45,664 nt of DNA from Actinomycetota bacterium (GTDB lineage: Bacteria > Actinomycetota > Thermoleophilia > RBG-16-64-13). Both the position numbers and the translations under genes were made by a program. The notes under the pieces are model-generated. The model saw only the letters and a list, made by a program, of their open reading frames with translations. It did not search any database and had not been told where the DNA came from. The stretch spans positions 1,892-47,555 of the forward strand of contig JAMDEO010000190.1 in NCBI GenBank assembly GCA_023483915.1, given 5' to 3'. Positions 25,273 through 34,422 of this stretch are shown one piece after another. Each line of letters begins with the position of its first letter. Position 1 is the stretch's first letter.

Positions 25273-26832
25273 TCAGTTTCCTCCGAACAAGGTAGCAGCT
25301 AGATGCGCGATGCCACCGCCGTGCTCGGCGAGGTAGGGCTGCACCTGTGACAGGATGTTCTGGGCCGGCGCATGCAAGAAGTTCAAGAAGGTGTGTGGAT
25401 ACAGGCCGATCCAGACGGCCATCCCCACCAGCGGAACCAAAGTGACGATCTCCCTGGCACTCAGGTCCTTGAGCGTGAGCCACTTTTCGTTGGCCTGTTG
25501 GAACATCGTCCTTTGGTACATCCAGAGCAGATAAGCCGCGCCCAGGATGATCCCGATCGAAGCGATCACCGCGAAGACCTTCGCATATTGGAAGGTCCCG
25601 ATCAGAATCAGGAACTCACCAACGAAGCCATTCAAGCCGGGTAGGCCCAGACTGCCTAGAACAAAAAGGCTGAAGAAAGCGGCGGCGACAGGCATGGGTT
25701 TGGCCATGCCTCCGTAGTCGCTGATCATCCGGGTGTGGGTCCGGTCGTAGAAGAAGCCGACCATCATAAAGAGAGCACCCGTTAGCACCCCGTGGTTGAC
25801 CATTTGCAGTACCGACCCTTCGATGCCCTGCTGATTGAACACGAACAGACCGGCGGTCACGAACCCCATGTGACTCACGGACGAATAGGCCACAAGCCGC
25901 TTCATATCGGGCTGAACGAGTGACATGGCAGCCCCATAGACGATGGCGATCACCGACAGGATTAGTACCGGCAGTATCGCGCGCACCGCGATTTGTGGGA
26001 AGAACCCAATGCAGAACCGGATCATGCCGTAGACGCCCATCTTCAGCAGAACCCCGGCCAGTATCACCGACCCGGCAGTAGGCGCTTCGGTATGCGCGTC
26101 GGGCAGCCATGTGTGCACCGGGAACATCGGCACCTTGATGGCGAAGGCGATAAAGAACGCTGCAAATGACCAGGCTGCTATCGAAACCGGGAAGCCGGCT
26201 TTCTGCAGAGTCAGGATATCGAAAGTGAGGCCGCCGCCGTTCTTGGCGTACCACCAGACTATCGCCAGGATGGCGACCAGCATGAGCACCGATCCCACGA
26301 ATGTGTAGAGGAAGAACTTGATGGCGGCATAAACACGGCGCGGTCCGCCCCATATTCCAATGATGAAGTACATCGGGATCAATTGGATCTCCCAGAACAC
26401 ATAGAAGAGGAAGAGATCCATGGAGACGAATACGCCCAGCATCCCGGTCTCTAGAACGAGCAGGCTGATGAAGAAGGCAAGTCCGCGATCCTTGATGGAG
26501 TTCCAGGAGCCCAGGATCGCAAGCACAGATAACAGAGTGGTGAGCAGAATCAACAAGAGCGAGATGCCGTCGATGCCAAGGTGATAAGAAATACCGAGCC
26601 CTGCGATCCAGCTCGAGTTCTCCTGGAATTGGAAGCCGGAGGTGCCGGTTTGGAACTTGGCCGCAAGATAGATCGCTAAGGCCAGGGTGAATATGCTCGT
26701 AATCAGCGCCGTCGCCTTGTACGCACTAGGCCGCTTGCGCATGAAGATGAGCATGACCACGGCTCCCGCTATGGGCAGGAAGGTAAGCAGGGTCAGCCCT
26801 CTGAACCCGAGTTGAGTGGCAAAGTCGGTCAC
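25273..26832 (-). CDS. nuoM: NADH-quinone oxidoreductase subunit M
   Basis: Antiporter-like proton-pumping subunit of complex I, about 519 residues and 14 helices. Motifs include FYVFWEIQLIPMY (conserved Glu), FAIKVPMFPVHTWLPDAHTEAP (Lys, His) and LVAYSSVSHMGFV. The GTG start (VTDFATQLGFRG) overlaps the nuoL stop as GTGA; the longer frame upstream lies inside nuoL. A second GTG two codons earlier is possible. It ends 2 bp before the palindromic element that separates it from nuoN. Confidence 0.96.
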   Translation of the reverse strand: MTDFATQLGFRGLTLLTFLPIAGAVVMLIFMRKRPSAYKATALITSIFTLALAIYLAAKFQTGTSGFQFQENSSWIAGLGISYHLGIDGISLLLILLTTLLSVLAILGSWNSIKDRGLAFFISLLVLETGMLGVFVSMDLFLFYVFWEIQLIPMYFIIGIWGGPRRVYAAIKFFLYTFVGSVLMLVAILAIVWWYAKNGGGLTFDILTLQKAGFPVSIAAWSFAAFFIAFAIKVPMFPVHTWLPDAHTEAPTAGSVILAGVLLKMGVYGMIRFCIGFFPQIAVRAILPVLILSVIAIVYGAAMSLVQPDMKRLVAYSSVSHMGFVTAGLFVFNQQGIEGSVLQMVNHGVLTGALFMMVGFFYDRTHTRMISDYGGMAKPMPVAAAFFSLFVLGSLGLPGLNGFVGEFLILIGTFQYAKVFAVIASIGIILGAAYLLWMYQRTMFQQANEKWLTLKDLSAREIVTLVPLVGMAVWIGLYPHTFLNFLHAPAQNILSQVQPYLAEHGGGIAHLAATLFGGN

Positions 26833-28733
26833 AGGAACACCACCACCGTCACGATGACGAACACCCCGATAAGTATGCCGAGCAGGTAGTTCTGCACGCG
26901 CCCTGTTTGGAGCGGTCGCACGACCCGCCCCCAGTTCTGCCAAAGCCACGCCGATCCGTGAACAGCTCCATCGATGACCTTCTCATCGAAGTTGTGCCAA
27001 ACCGAGCGAGAACCGTCGACAGCCACACGAACGAAAGTGGCGGCGTAGAACTCGTCGACGTAGAACTTGTTGTAGACCACGCGGTATACAGGTCCGAAAA
27101 GGGCCCCGAAGAACTGCGGCAGGTCCTGGGCCCGGCGCACATAGATGAGCCAAGCTAGGCCCATCCCCATAAGCGCTACGACAAGCGATACCACCATGAG
27201 AACGATGTCGAGCGTCCCCACGCTGGGCTCTGCTACCCCGAGGATATCGCTGGCGCGCGAGAAGACGGGCTCCAAAAACCGCTGGATCACGCCAAAACTC
27301 CCAGGGAGCCCGATGAATCCCCCCACAGTGGACGCCACGGCCAGAAGAATCAAGGGCCAGGTCATGGACTTGGGACTCTCGTGGATGAGGGCGCAGGTTT
27401 TCTCGTCGGATCTGGTCTCCTTGCCCCAGAAGGTCACAAAGACCATGCGGAACGTGTAGAACGCAGTGATGAACGCTGCGACGAGACCAACAAACCAAAC
27501 AACATACACACCGGCCTGGAAGTTCTTGCCGAGGATCTCATCCTTCGACCAGAATCCTGCGAAGGGAAAGACCCCGGACAGGGCCAGAGCCCCGGTCATG
27601 AAGGTGATCCACGTCACCGGGATGCGCCGGGCCAAGCCGCCCATGCAGCGCATGTCCTGCTCGCCGCCCATGGAGTGGATCACGGAGCCGGCGCCGAGGA
27701 ACAAAAGGGCTTTGAAGAACGCGTGGGCCACAAGGTGGAAGATGGCGCCCGACCACGCTCCCACGCCCAGAGCCATGAACATATAGCCCAGCTGAGACAC
27801 GGTCGAGTAAGCGAGCACCTTCTTGATATCGTTCTGGGCCATGCCGATGACAGCCGCGAATATCGCCGTGAAGGTCCCCACAATGCCGACCACGAGAAGC
27901 GCTGCGGGGGCGCTGGCAAAGATCACTGAGCTCCGCGCCACCAGATAAACCCCGGCGGTGACCATGGTCGCCGCATGGATCAGGGCCGACACGGGCGTAG
28001 GGCCTTCCATGGCGTCGGGAAGCCAGACATGCAACGGGAACTGGGCCGACTTGCCCATTGCCCCCATGAACAGGAGCAGGGCGATTGCGACAAGGACGTT
28101 ATGTCCCACAGCCCCGCCGGCGACCTTCGCGAACACTCCCGTGTAATCGAGAGTGCCGAAGGTGACGAAGATAAGCATGACACCGAGGCCGAAGCCAAAG
28201 TCGCCCACCCGGTTGACAATGAAGGCTTTCTTACCCGCGGCAGCCGCTTCGGGCTTGTGGTAGAAAAACCCGATGAGGTAGTAGGAGCAGAGACCCACGG
28301 CCTCCCAGCCGAAATACAGCAAGAGGTAATTGTTGGCCAAGACCAGCAGCAGCATGCTGAATGCGAAAAGGCTCATGTAGGCGAAGAAACGATAGTAGCC
28401 CGGGTCGCCGTGCATGTAGCCTTTGGAATAGATGAAGATCAGAAGCCCGACGCCCGTGACAACAAGCAGCATGACCGCCGTCAACTGGTCGATCTGGAAG
28501 GCGAGAGGTACCTGGAAGCTGCCCACTGAGAACCACTGCCACATCCGGACGATGACCGGCTCCTCGGCGCCGCGGATCTGGATGAAGGCGGCGATGGAGA
28601 GCCCGAATGACCCCGCCATCGCGAGAATAGGAATCCAGTGGGACTCCGCCTTGATCCACCACCTGCCCAGCAGAAGAGTCACCACAAAGGCCGCGAAGGG
28701 CAGTGCCGGTATGAGCCAAACGTAGTTCTGCAC
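26829..28733 (-). CDS. nuoL: NADH-quinone oxidoreductase subunit L
   Basis: The largest antiporter-like subunit of complex I, 634 residues, with the family's long lateral helix near the C-terminus. Motifs include FGWEAVGLCSYYLIGF, KSAQFPLHVWLPDAMEGPTPVSALIHAATMV written here only in part as SAQFPLHVWLPDAMEGPTP, and VLAYSTVSQLGYM. The GTG start at 28733 has GGAG at 28738-28741, just outside the arm of the upstream palindrome. It overlaps nuoM by 4 bp. Confidence 0.97.
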   Translation of the reverse strand: MQNYVWLIPALPFAAFVVTLLLGRWWIKAESHWIPILAMAGSFGLSIAAFIQIRGAEEPVIVRMWQWFSVGSFQVPLAFQIDQLTAVMLLVVTGVGLLIFIYSKGYMHGDPGYYRFFAYMSLFAFSMLLLVLANNYLLLYFGWEAVGLCSYYLIGFFYHKPEAAAAGKKAFIVNRVGDFGFGLGVMLIFVTFGTLDYTGVFAKVAGGAVGHNVLVAIALLLFMGAMGKSAQFPLHVWLPDAMEGPTPVSALIHAATMVTAGVYLVARSSVIFASAPAALLVVGIVGTFTAIFAAVIGMAQNDIKKVLAYSTVSQLGYMFMALGVGAWSGAIFHLVAHAFFKALLFLGAGSVIHSMGGEQDMRCMGGLARRIPVTWITFMTGALALSGVFPFAGFWSKDEILGKNFQAGVYVVWFVGLVAAFITAFYTFRMVFVTFWGKETRSDEKTCALIHESPKSMTWPLILLAVASTVGGFIGLPGSFGVIQRFLEPVFSRASDILGVAEPSVGTLDIVLMVVSLVVALMGMGLAWLIYVRRAQDLPQFFGALFGPVYRVVYNKFYVDEFYAATFVRVAVDGSRSVWHNFDEKVIDGAVHGSAWLWQNWGRVVRPLQTGRVQNYLLGILIGVFVIVTVVVFL

Positions 28734-28743
28734 CTGACTCCTA

Positions 28744-28921
28744 GGCTCCTTTCCGGATAGCGTTTCGACGGGTGCCCACCGTGGGCGGAGGCGCGATCGG
28801 CGCGCGCCAGACCAGGATGCAGGGAGCGTTCGTAGCCGAAGAGCTACGGGCGCGAGCGAAGACGAAGTATGGCGCCGCCCAACGCGGGCTCGACGGCCGG
28901 AATGCTGTCCGGAAAGGAGCC
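28744..28921. repeat. 178-bp palindromic element at the nuoK|nuoL junction
   Basis: It fills the nuoK-nuoL gap. The outer arms are inverted repeats (left GGCTCCTTTCCGGATAGCG; the right arm in reverse reads GGCTCCTTTCCGGACAGCA), and their differences are transitions that keep G-U pairs in RNA. The apical hairpin is CGTAGC-CGAAGA-GCTACG at 28831-28848: same stem and different loop from the nuoM|nuoN copy. The arm nearest nuoL contains AAGGAGCC and abuts its GGAG ribosome-binding site. Confidence 0.8.
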
Positions 28922-28922
28922 A

Positions 28923-29249
28923 TTAGCCTTTCATCCTGTCGAAGAGGTCGACCATGAGGGTCTGGCGGTTGCGGAAGAGCGCGGTCGCGATTGCCAGGCC
29001 GACCGCCGCTTCAGCGGCGGCTACCACCATGGTGAAGAGCACGAAGTTCTGCCCGGTGAGGTTCTCATGGAACCGGCTGAAGCCGACCAGGTTGAGGTTG
29101 ACGGCATTCATCATCAGCTCGATTGAGAAGAGGATGATGAAGAGATTGCGGCGCGTCAGCACTCCCACCACTCCAGTCATGAATAGCGCCGCCGAGAGGT
29201 AGAGATACCAGTCGACCGGGATGGGCATGTCTGCGGGCGTCGGTGCCAC
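28923..29249 (-). CDS. nuoK: NADH-quinone oxidoreductase subunit K
   Basis: A small three-helix membrane subunit of complex I, 108 residues with the GTG start at 29249 (chosen because AGGAGG lies just upstream, in the end of nuoJ). Conserved Glu residues are in FSIELMMNAVNLNLV and AAAEAAVGLAI. It starts 4 bp after the nuoJ stop. It is followed by the palindromic element before nuoL. Confidence 0.95.
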   Translation of the reverse strand: MAPTPADMPIPVDWYLYLSAALFMTGVVGVLTRRNLFIILFSIELMMNAVNLNLVGFSRFHENLTGQNFVLFTMVVAAAEAAVGLAIATALFRNRQTLMVDLFDRMKG

Positions 29250-29253
29250 GAGA

Positions 29254-29841
29254 CTACACCTCCTCCTCAGCAGCCTCGGCCGGCGATTCGGCATCGGGCT
29301 CCCACTCGCGGGTGGCTACGTTTGCAGCCTTCTCCTTCTTGACCAGGATGATCGCCCCGACCATCGCCACGAGAAGGATCACCGAGGCCACTTCAAAGGG
29401 CAGCAACGTCTGGTTGAAGAGGGCATTGCTGAACACCCTTGTGCTCCCACCTGCCGCCGTGATGGCTTCTGGGGTGAACCCGCCCTTCGCAGATACGAAT
29501 GTGATTCCGGCGAGAACAATGATGAATTCTGCAAGCACCAGTACCGACAGGACCAAGGCCACCCAGCGTTGGCCTCGGTGCGTCTGCTCCTGCTCTTGGA
29601 AGGTCCGTAGATTGAGGAACATGATCACAAAGACAAACAGGACCAGGATGGCCCCGGCGTACACCAGGATCTGGATCACAGCCAAGAAATAGGCCTGCGT
29701 GAGGAAGAAGATCGCGGCGACATTGAGGAAGGTAAACACCAGCAGCAGCAACGCATGGATCACGTTGCGCCGAGTGATGGTGCCTACCCCACCTGCGACA
29801 GTCATTACGGCGAAGATAATGAAGAGGATCTTCTCGACCAT
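29254..29841 (-). CDS. nuoJ: NADH-quinone oxidoreductase subunit J
   Basis: Membrane subunit of complex I, 195 residues with five helices and the family motif VIQILVYAGAILVLFVFVIM near residues 55-75. The C-terminal 30 residues are acidic (SPAEAAEEEV). It starts 5 bp after nuoI ends and lies before nuoK, the usual order. Confidence 0.95.
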   Translation of the reverse strand: MVEKILFIIFAVMTVAGGVGTITRRNVIHALLLLVFTFLNVAAIFFLTQAYFLAVIQILVYAGAILVLFVFVIMFLNLRTFQEQEQTHRGQRWVALVLSVLVLAEFIIVLAGITFVSAKGGFTPEAITAAGGSTRVFSNALFNQTLLPFEVASVILLVAMVGAIILVKKEKAANVATREWEPDAESPAEAAEEEV

Positions 29842-29846
29842 CGCCG

Positions 29847-30404
29847 TCAGCCCTCTTCCTCGCCGGACGCCTGGTTGCCGCCCGAGGCTGCGTCGCCCGC
29901 CTCCGGGCCAATCGCCTCGTTATCCGAGGCCGCTTCGACCGACCGGGCAAACACTTCCTTGTGGGCCCATTCTTGATTGGCAATGAGCTTCTCCTTGGTG
30001 AGGAGAAAGTCGCCCTTGTCGAAGGTGGCAAGCTCGTAACGGCGGGTCATGACGATGGCCGCGACAGGGCAGACTTCTTCGCACATGCCGCAGAAGACAC
30101 ACCGGGAGAGATCGAGCTCGAAAGATGCGGGGTGGCTCCGGCCTTCAGGCGTCTGCTCGCCCACCACCGTGATGCACCGTGACGGGCATATGGTGGCGCA
30201 CAGCATGCAGGCGACACACTTGGTGTCTCCAGTCTCGGGGTCGAGAAGCAACGCCTGGGCCCCCCGGAAGCGCGGATATGTGTGGAGTTTCTCCTTGGGA
30301 TACTCGACGGTGACCTTGTCGACTACGAAGTAGGTCCCCGTCACAGACATGCCGCGCAGGATGTCGACGAAAGCGCCCTTTTTGACAGCGTCTTTCAGGC
30401 CCAT
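29847..30404 (-). CDS. nuoI: NADH-quinone oxidoreductase subunit I (8Fe ferredoxin)
   Basis: Carries clusters N6a and N6b, passing electrons toward NuoB. Two classical motifs are present: CVACMLCATICP and CVFCGMCEEVCP, residues about 63-75 and 103-115. Length is 185 with an acidic, Gly/Ser-rich C-terminal tail. It starts 15 bp after nuoH. In complexes without NuoEFG this subunit, or one docking to it, is the likely electron entry point (inference from known Fpo- and NDH-type enzymes). Confidence 0.96.
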   Translation of the reverse strand: MGLKDAVKKGAFVDILRGMSVTGTYFVVDKVTVEYPKEKLHTYPRFRGAQALLLDPETGDTKCVACMLCATICPSRCITVVGEQTPEGRSHPASFELDLSRCVFCGMCEEVCPVAAIVMTRRYELATFDKGDFLLTKEKLIANQEWAHKEVFARSVEAASDNEAIGPEAGDAASGGNQASGEEEG

Positions 30405-30419
30405 GTCAGTCCACCCGCC

Positions 30420-31446
30420 TCACGACGTCACACTCACGATGATCGCAGTGACAACGAGGTTTACGATCGAAAGAGGCAGCAGGATCTTCCATCCAACGGA
30501 CATCAGTTGATTGTAGCGATAGCGGAAGATGGTCCATCTCACCCACATATAGAGGAAGACAAAGACGCATATCTTCAAGAAGAGCCATATGGGCCCGGGG
30601 ATGAAGTCGAGAACGGTGAGCGGCGCCCGCCAGCCTCCGAAATAGAGGGTGGAGACGATGGCAGAAACCACGACCATATTGACGTACTCGGCAAACATGA
30701 AGAGGCCCCAGCGCATGCCGGAGTACTCGGTCAGATAGCCAGCAACCAGCTCCTGCTCCGCCTCGGCGAGGTCGAAGGGGGTGCGGTTGAGCTCGGCCAG
30801 GGTCGCCACGAAGAAGATCAGCCCGCCAACTACTTGCGGTATGAAGTACCAATTCCAGAAGTTGCCTGCCTGCCCGTTGACGATGTCCACCAGGCTCAGC
30901 GAACCTGCCATAAGCATGACTCCCACGACCGAGAAGCCCATGGCAAGCTCGTAGGAGATCATCTGGGCCCCGGCCCGTAGGCCCCCGAGCAAAGAGAAGT
31001 TGCTGTTGGAAGACCAGCCTGCCAAGACGATGCCGTACACAGCGATGGCCCCCATGGCCAGGAAGAGGACCAAGCCGGCATCGAAGTTCGCAATCACGTA
31101 GTCGAAGCGATAGCCAAAAAGATTCGGCGCGCCCCCCACCGGCCCAAAGGGCAGCACGGCCATCACAACAAACGCCGGGATGAAGATGATGTACGGCGCA
31201 AGCCTGAAGACCGGCTTGTCCGCACGGGAGGGAATTAGGTCCTCCTTTGAAAGCAACTTGAAAGATGTCGCCGAAGGACTGGAACGAGCCCCACGGACCC
31301 AAATAGGTGGGCCCCACGCGGCCCTGGAAGAAGCCGGCGAACTTGCGCTCGAAATAGATGATGAAGGCCACCATGGTCACGATGAGGACCGGCACCAGGA
31401 TCGCCTTGATGATCAGGAAGATGAACTGGGCGATTGGGTCGCTCAT
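30420..31446 (-). CDS. nuoH: NADH-quinone oxidoreductase subunit H, one-base frameshift
   Basis: Membrane subunit that helps form the quinone site. The N-terminal part (MSDPIAQFIFLIIKA, ERKFAGFFQGRVGPTYLGPWG) is in one frame to about 31262. The remainder (SKEDLIPSRADKPVF, then LAELNRTPFDLAEAEQELV with the conserved quinone-site acids, to the C-terminus) is in another. Removing the single G at plus-strand position 31260 restores a continuous reading DIFKLLSKEDLIP, which matches the family. No slippery heptamer is present. The ATG at 31446 overlaps the nuoD stop (ATGA). It is either an assembly error or a true lesion. Confidence 0.93.
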
Positions 31447-32774
31447 CGGTCGCAATCTCCCAGCACGACATCGATGCTCGCGAAAATGGCGACCACATCG
31501 GCCAGCATCTCGCCCCTTGCCATGGCCGGGAGCACCTGCCCGTGGTAGAAGCTCGGGGTGGTGAAGTGGATGCGCGCGGGCTTAGTACCCCCATCCGACC
31601 GGATGTAGACTCCAAACTCACCCTTGGGGACCTCGGTCGCCCGATAGACCTCGCCCTTGGGCGCATCGGGACCGTGGAACACCTGGTAGAAATCATGGAT
31701 CATGGCACCGGCGTCGCGCATGACGTTCTTCTTGAGCTGCATTGTGTGGACAGAGTCCTTAGCCAAGAAGGGGCCATCCGGCAGATTGTCCAGGCACTGC
31801 TCGATGATCTTGCAGGATTCCCGGATCTCTTTCATGCGCACGAGGAACCGATCGTAGACGTCGGCGTTGTACTCAACCGCCACGTCGAAGTTGACCTCGT
31901 CGTAGGCCGCATAGGGCTCGTCCTTGCGCAGGTCGCGGACCACCCCGGCCGCCCGCAGAGGCGGACCGGTAACCCGCCAGGCAAAACAGTCCTCCGAAGT
32001 GAAGATGCCCACATTCTTGGCCCGCCTGTAGTAGATGCGGTTCTGCTTGACGATCCGCTCGTACTCTGCCACACGCTTGGGCAAGAACTCCACGACCTTG
32101 CGGCATTTATGAGCGAATCCGTCGGGCAGGTCTTTCGCGACGCCGCCGATGCGGCAGAAGGAGTGGGTTAGGCGAGCCCCCGTGAGCATTTCCAGAAGAT
32201 CGAGGATATATTCTCGATCCCGGAAGCAGATGCAGAAGAAGGTCTGCGTCCCGAGGTCCATGATGTGGACACCAAGCCACATGATGTGGTTGCTGAGCCT
32301 GCAGAGCTCGCTGGTGATGGTCCGTATGTAGCGCGCCCGCGCCGGCACCTCCACTCCCATGAGTTTCTCAACTGCCTCGCAGTAGCCGTGATTCATGGCG
32401 AACGATGAGAGGTAGTCGAGCCGGTCGGTGATGGGAATGATCTGGTGGTAAGTCCTCTCCTCGGAGAGCTTTTCCACCCCACGGTGGAGGTTGCCGATCT
32501 CTGGACGGATGTCGACGACCACCTCACCATCCAGGTCGAGCACTGCTCGGTACACCCCGTGTGTCGACGGGTGCTGGGGACCCATGCTCACAGTGAGGAT
32601 CTCGCCAGTGGTCTCCACGTTCTGTCGGGTGCGGGCCTTGCGCTCCTTCAGCTCGTCGAGGGTGGGCCGATGCTCAAGCGGAGGTACTTCGACCGAGTAG
32701 CCATGCGGCTCCGGCTCGCCGGTGGAGCTGATGTACCCGCTCGTCGCGGGGCCGCTGGTCGCGGGCTCGCTCAC
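31443..32774 (-). CDS. nuoD: NADH-quinone oxidoreductase subunit D
   Basis: The 49-kDa-type subunit that forms the quinone cavity with NuoB. Motifs are MGPQHPSTHGVYR near residue 64, the GNLHRG segment, RRAKNVGIFT, and the C-terminal DVVLGDCDR. The 443 residues include an N-terminal extension of about 55 with a short repeat (PATSG twice). The GTG start abuts the nuoC stop (no gap), with AGGGAA upstream. It overlaps nuoH by 4 bp. Confidence 0.97.
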   Translation of the reverse strand: MSEPATSGPATSGYISSTGEPEPHGYSVEVPPLEHRPTLDELKERKARTRQNVETTGEILTVSMGPQHPSTHGVYRAVLDLDGEVVVDIRPEIGNLHRGVEKLSEERTYHQIIPITDRLDYLSSFAMNHGYCEAVEKLMGVEVPARARYIRTITSELCRLSNHIMWLGVHIMDLGTQTFFCICFRDREYILDLLEMLTGARLTHSFCRIGGVAKDLPDGFAHKCRKVVEFLPKRVAEYERIVKQNRIYYRRAKNVGIFTSEDCFAWRVTGPPLRAAGVVRDLRKDEPYAAYDEVNFDVAVEYNADVYDRFLVRMKEIRESCKIIEQCLDNLPDGPFLAKDSVHTMQLKKNVMRDAGAMIHDFYQVFHGPDAPKGEVYRATEVPKGEFGVYIRSDGGTKPARIHFTTPSFYHGQVLPAMARGEMLADVVAIFASIDVVLGDCDR

Positions 32775-33275
32775 CTAGATCTTCCCTTTCAGCTCGGTGC
32801 GGATACGCCCCCCAATGGTGCCGCGCAGAGGAAAGTCTTTGCGGAGCGGGTACCCCTCGAAATCCTCGGTGGTAAGGAGACGGCGAAGATCGGGATGGCC
32901 CTCGAATGCGATGCCGAGCATCTCCCAGGCTTCACGCTCGTCAAATCCGGCAGAGGGCCACAGGTTGGTGACCGTTGGCAAAGTGGGGTCTTCGGCAAGC
33001 GCGGTCTTGATACGCAACCTTTGCCCGTGAGTGTGCGAGACCAGGTGGGCAACTACCTGGAAAGGCGCAGCCGCCCGCTCAGGCAGGTGGTCGCCCACAA
33101 GACAGTCCAGTTGGTCAAAAGCCATCTGGGGATCGTCTCGGCAAAAGGACAACACTTCCATCCAATCGCCTGGAGCTACCGCGTATGTGACTTCATCTCG
33201 GAAATCGGCGCGATCCAGGAGCCGCGATCCAAATTGCCCTTCGAGCCGCTCCTTGATAGCCTCCAGAGAAATCAT
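32775..33275 (-). CDS. nuoC: NADH-quinone oxidoreductase subunit C
   Basis: The 30-kDa-type peripheral-arm subunit, 167 residues (starting [13 protein letters not shown]). The family signature is [20 protein letters not shown], followed by [12 protein letters not shown] near the C-terminus. The ATG at 33275 overlaps the nuoB stop (ATGA); a longer frame upstream lies inside nuoB and is rejected. nuoC and nuoD are separate genes here, not fused. Confidence 0.96.
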   Translation of the reverse strand: MISLEAIKERLEGQFGSRLLDRADFRDEVTYAVAPGDWMEVLSFCRDDPQMAFDQLDCLVGDHLPERAAAPFQVVAHLVSHTHGQRLRIKTALAEDPTLPTVTNLWPSAGFDEREAWEMLGIAFEGHPDLRRLLTTEDFEGYPLRKDFPLRGTIGGRIRTELKGKI

Positions 33276-33874
33276 GCCTCTCCCGTCCCGCCGGTGAGAG
33301 CGTCCCTGGCGGGGATGCGCCGCAGTCCATCGTAAGCATGCCTGCTTTGCTTTATTCGATCGCGGATCATCTCCAACCCCTGCCAAAGTGCCTCAGGCCT
33401 GGGAGGACAACCCGGGACGTAGACGTCAACCGGAATTAGGCTATCGACGCCTTGGACAACCCCGTAGGTATCCCAGATATTCCCCGAGATGGCGCACGAA
33501 CCCATCGCCAGCACCCATTTGGGATCGGGGATCTGCTCGTAGAGCCGGACGACCCGAGGGGCCATCTTTGTGGAACACCATCCAGCCACGATCATGCCGT
33601 CGGCCTGGCGGGGCGATGCCCGCATGGCTTCCATCCCAAAACGAGACATATCGAAGCGCGAGCCTCCAAGGGCCATCATCTCGATGGCACAACACGCCAA
33701 TCCGAAAAGCAGGGGCCAGAAGGAGAAGCTGCGCCCAAAGCCTAGAATCCGCTCGATCTGCACCGGCATAGCGAAGCCGCCCGGTAAGCGAACTGGCCCC
33801 CCCAGTGAGTCCTCGCCTGTGGCCTGTATCCCCCTGTCAAAAGGGTTTACCAGCGCGCTACCAGTTATTCCCAC
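33272..33874 (-). CDS. nuoB: NADH-quinone oxidoreductase subunit B
   Basis: Holds the terminal cluster N2 that reduces quinone. The four ligand Cys are in LACCAIEMM, (AM)GSCAISG and VPGCPPRPE, with [11 protein letters not shown] between. The 200 residues include a 40-residue N-terminal extension. The GTG start overlaps the end of nuoA by 10 bp. It overlaps nuoC by 4 bp. Confidence 0.97.
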   Translation of the reverse strand: MGITGSALVNPFDRGIQATGEDSLGGPVRLPGGFAMPVQIERILGFGRSFSFWPLLFGLACCAIEMMALGGSRFDMSRFGMEAMRASPRQADGMIVAGWCSTKMAPRVVRLYEQIPDPKWVLAMGSCAISGNIWDTYGVVQGVDSLIPVDVYVPGCPPRPEALWQGLEMIRDRIKQSRHAYDGLRRIPARDALTGGTGEA

Positions 33875-34233
33875 TCAAACACACCCTTCTTCCAAGCATA
33901 GAAGTATCCAACCAGCAAGATGGCGATAAACACGAACATTTCGGCAAGCCCTGCCGTTCCCAGCTCGCGTAGAGAAATGGCCCAAGGATAGAGAAACACC
34001 GCCTCGAGATCGAACAAGACGAAGAGCACCGCCACCAGATAGAAGTGCACGTTGAATGGTGCCCGGGCATCCCCGACAGGAACAACTCCGCACTCGTAGG
34101 GCTCGCTCTTGTTCGGGTTCCTGCTGGAAGGGGAAAGGAAGTGGGAAATAGTGACGAATGTGACCGCCATAGCCGCGCCGATGGCAAACATGATTGCCAG
34201 CTGTATGACTAAGTCAATCGTCTGGTTAACCAT
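33865..34233 (-). CDS. nuoA: NADH-quinone oxidoreductase subunit A
   Basis: First gene of the nuo operon: a three-helix membrane subunit of 122 residues. The signature [21 protein letters not shown] lies near residue 44 (conserved Glu and Cys in the loop), and [15 protein letters not shown] follows. The ATG at 34233 lies 94 bp downstream of a candidate promoter. It sits opposite tatC, divergently transcribed. Confidence 0.96.
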   Translation of the reverse strand: MVNQTIDLVIQLAIMFAIGAAMAVTFVTISHFLSPSSRNPNKSEPYECGVVPVGDARAPFNVHFYLVAVLFVLFDLEAVFLYPWAISLRELGTAGLAEMFVFIAILLVGYFYAWKKGVFEWE

Positions 34234-34326
34234 GCATATACCCCATCCCGCTCTATCCCCATATAGTTAGGAAAGGCCGACTCCCCCCGGGCGCCCTCTG
34301 GGCGGGCATCCGGCCAGCAACACGGA

Positions 34327-34355
34327 ACGATAACAAAAGGTTGACACGATTTCAA
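34327..34355 (-). promoter_or_regulatory. candidate nuo operon promoter
   Basis: TTGAAA, 17 bases, TATCGT on the minus strand. This gives a leader of about 85 bases before nuoA. It overlaps the tatC promoter candidate on the other strand, so the two could compete. The remainder of the 34234-34545 gap holds only this pair and the tatC leader hairpins. Confidence 0.45.
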
Positions 34356-34371
34356 CTTACCATTCTATGAT
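34341..34371 (+). promoter_or_regulatory. candidate tatC promoter
   Basis: TTGACA, 19 bases, TATGAT on the plus strand. Both boxes are near consensus but the spacing is two bases long. It predicts a leader of roughly 165 bases before tatC, which contains inverted repeats at 34423-34474. Confidence 0.45.
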
Positions 34372-34422
34372 ATTTAGAAACCATTTTGTTCACTAGACGA
34401 AACTGGCGGTCGGACTCTCCGG

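Noticed and set aside
25106-25483. Minus-strand frame whose end resembles a frame at 28741-28923 (shared PYFV and ATN words), as if a conserved peptide
   Set aside because: Differences between the two copies fall equally at first, second and third codon positions and follow base pairing, so the similarity is of the DNA/RNA palindrome, not of a protein.
31255-31265. Programmed frameshift in nuoH
   Set aside because: No slippery heptamer or stimulatory structure is seen, and NuoH is not known to use one; an error or lesion is simpler.
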